NCBI GenBank assembly: GCA_036562265.1
Contig: DATCKS010000027.1
Span: 1 to 5,420, forward strand
Length of the DNA stretch: 5,420 nt
Source: DASVDK01 sp036562265 [NCBI: Thermodesulfobacteriota bacterium]
GTDB taxonomy: Bacteria > DASVDK01
Direction: 5' to 3'
A model generated the notes under the pieces. It was not told the DNA's origin. It saw nothing but the letters and a program-made list of their open reading frames with translations, and searched no databases. This document shows, piece after piece, positions 4,410 to 5,420 of the stretch (the first letter of the stretch is position 1; each line of letters starts with the position of its first letter). The translations under genes and the position numbers were made by a program.

Positions 4410-4919
4410 ATGGCGCTCGATCCGGCGCGACTTCGAGACGTGATGCGACGCGTCCCTCAGCCCGTCGTCGTCGTGACGGTGCGGGCAGGGGACGAGGTGC
4501 GCGGCATGACCGCCGCGTCGTTCACGTCGGTCGCCTTCGCGCCGCCGCTCGTCTCGGTCGACGTGAAGACCGGGGCCCGCACCCACCGGCTGATCTCCAG
4601 AGCCGGAGCCTTCAGCATCAACATTCTGGCCCACGATCAGGGCCACCTCGCCGAACACTTCGCGCGCCCCGACCTCGACGGGCCCGAGCAGTTCGCAGAG
4701 GTGCCCCACATCACCCCGGACGGGTCCGCGCCGCTCATCGAGGGGGCGGTCGGCTATCTCAGGTGCCGGGTCACGGCCGGCTACCCGGGCGGGGACCACA
4801 CCATCTTCGTCGGCGAGGTCGAGTGCGCCGAGGTCGGGCGCGACGCCCCTCCGCTCATCTTCGTCGCGCGCGACTACCACACCACGGGCGGGCGTGTGCC
4901 GGGCCGTAACCAGCGCTAG
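4410..4919 (+). CDS. Flavin reductase (HpaC-like, FMN-binding split barrel), 169 aa
   Basis: A small NAD(P)H:flavin oxidoreductase of the HpaC/RutF-like split-barrel family. These cytoplasmic enzymes usually supply FMNH2 or FADH2 to a two-component monooxygenase. The diagnostic block is GMTAASFTSVAFAPPLVSV (32-50), where the flavin phosphate and isoalloxazine are held. It is followed by FSINILAHDQGHLAEHFA (68-85), the HpaC signature, and GDHTIFVGEVE (128-138), the conserved His-containing strand near the flavin ring. The length is normal for the family (about 160-180 aa). GGAGGGG (4399-4405) precedes the ATG by 4-6 nt. No monooxygenase partner is in the window, so the substrate pathway is unknown; a partner may lie elsewhere or the protein may act alone. 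The 3' end overlaps the likely start of the next gene, suggesting co-expression. Confidence 0.94.
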   Translation: MALDPARLRDVMRRVPQPVVVVTVRAGDEVRGMTAASFTSVAFAPPLVSVDVKTGARTHRLISRAGAFSINILAHDQGHLAEHFARPDLDGPEQFAEVPHITPDGSAPLIEGAVGYLRCRVTAGYPGGDHTIFVGEVECAEVGRDAPPLIFVARDYHTTGGRVPGRNQR

Positions 4920-5420
4920 CGGGTCCGCCGGCTCGCGGGCGTTCGTGGCGGCCGCGGTGGCCGTGCTGCCGGTACTCATCGCCGGCGGCGTGGCGCTGGT
5001 CCTCGCCGCGCGCCGCGAGGCGGCGCGGGCGACCGCGGCGGCCGAGACCGCCGCGACCGTCGCCGCCGCCGCGGCCGACGTCCGCCTCGACCTCCTCAGC
5101 GCCCGCCTCGACTCGCTTGCCGCCGACCCCGAGACGGCCCGTTCGGCCGACGCCGCGACGCTCGTGCGCGCGCTCGCCGACGAGCCGGCCGTCGTCGCCG
5201 TGCACCGGGTCGGCGCGGACGGCACCCCGCTGACGGCGGCGCTGCCGGCAAGCGCCCTCGACGGGAATGCGCTTCGCCTCGAGGCGCCGATCGGCGACGC
5301 GCCGGGCGAACGGCTCGTCGCCACCGTTTCCCCCGACGCGCTCGTCGCCGCTCTGGCCGAACGGCTCGACGCGCCGGCGCAGCCCTCCTCGCTTCCGGTC
5401 GGCACGCGCGTGCGCCTCGT
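4894..5420 (+). CDS. Membrane-anchored sensor protein, N-terminal part (3' end outside window)
   Basis: An open frame runs from GTG 4894 to the right edge (175 codons) without a stop. Residues 1-15 are a short, weakly basic N-terminus ending in GSR. Residues 16-39 (AFVAAAVAVLPVLIAGGVAL and four more) form a clear transmembrane helix. An RRE boundary is followed by a long alanine-rich helix (42-66), then RLDLLSARLDSLAADPE and a mixed alpha/beta segment (VRALADEPAVVAVHRVGADG, then APIGDAPGERLVATVSPDAL). This layout fits the start of a CACHE-type extracytoplasmic sensor, as in histidine kinases, diguanylate cyclases or chemoreceptors; the output domain is beyond the window. The start is uncertain: GTG 4894 would overlap the flavin reductase by 26 nt and has only GGGCGGG beside it, and GTG 4945 is an alternative that would leave almost no N-terminus before the helix. 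Third codon positions are strongly G/C throughout, which supports coding. Confidence 0.75.
   Translation, partial: MCRAVTSASGSAGSRAFVAAAVAVLPVLIAGGVALVLAARREAARATAAAETAATVAAAAADVRLDLLSARLDSLAADPETARSADAATLVRALADEPAVVAVHRVGADGTPLTAALPASALDGNALRLEAPIGDAPGERLVATVSPDALVAALAERLDAPAQPSSLPVGTRVRL

Noticed and set aside
4104-5405. A 433-codon open frame on the minus strand spanning the microprotein, the flavin reductase and the sensor gene.
   Set aside because: It is antisense to well-supported genes, its product is Ala/Arg/Ser-rich without domains, and such frames are expected opposite G/C-ending codons.

Overview
This window comes from a very GC-rich bacterial chromosome with dense coding and strong G/C preference at third codon positions. 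It carries a tRNA with an encoded CCA tail and sigma-70-like promoter hexamers of the TTGACA type. The gene content (aldo/keto reductase, RssA-like patatin, HpaC-like flavin reductase, macro domain protein) fits a free-living soil or sediment bacterium of a proteobacterial or deltaproteobacterial/Rokubacteria-like lineage. The exact lineage is an inference and cannot be fixed from the sequence alone. No insertion sequence, integrase, CRISPR array or phage gene is visible.

Layout: (1) 2-571, plus strand, the C-terminal part of an aldo/keto reductase cut by the window edge. It converges on (2) a minus-strand pair, a 71-aa YodC/DUF2158-like protein (1364-1579) whose stop overlaps the start of a class I SAM methyltransferase (591-1367) in an ATGA. 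(3) A divergent, relatively AT-rich intergenic region (1580-1859) holds a good sigma-70 promoter at 1756-1784. It drives a plus-strand pair: a 129-aa protein with a basic linker and a C-terminal winged helix (1860-2249), then a stand-alone macro domain (2275-2778). (4) A tRNA-Arg(CCG) gene (2846-2923) has its own promoter (2797-2826) and a T5 tract directly after CCA. (5) A patatin-like phospholipase (3039-3971) is preceded by two perfect 10-bp inverted repeats, the second of which runs into its Shine-Dalgarno. (6) A 25-aa single-helix membrane microprotein (4052-4129) has a full AAGGAGGT Shine-Dalgarno lying in a small hairpin; a possible 70-aa disordered Pro/Gly/Arg-rich protein (4136-4348) follows 6 nt later. 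(7) An HpaC-like flavin reductase (4410-4919) has its 3' end overlapped by the start of a membrane-anchored sensor protein (4894 to the window edge).

The genes do not form one pathway. The units most likely to act together are the methyltransferase with its coupled small partner, the winged-helix/macro pair (a possible DNA-binding plus ADP-ribose-binding module), and the microprotein with the disordered protein. The recurring oddity is translational: three plus-strand genes have their ribosome binding site in or against an inverted repeat. No complete, clearly new system can be proven here; the winged-helix/macro pair and the microprotein locus are the best candidates.
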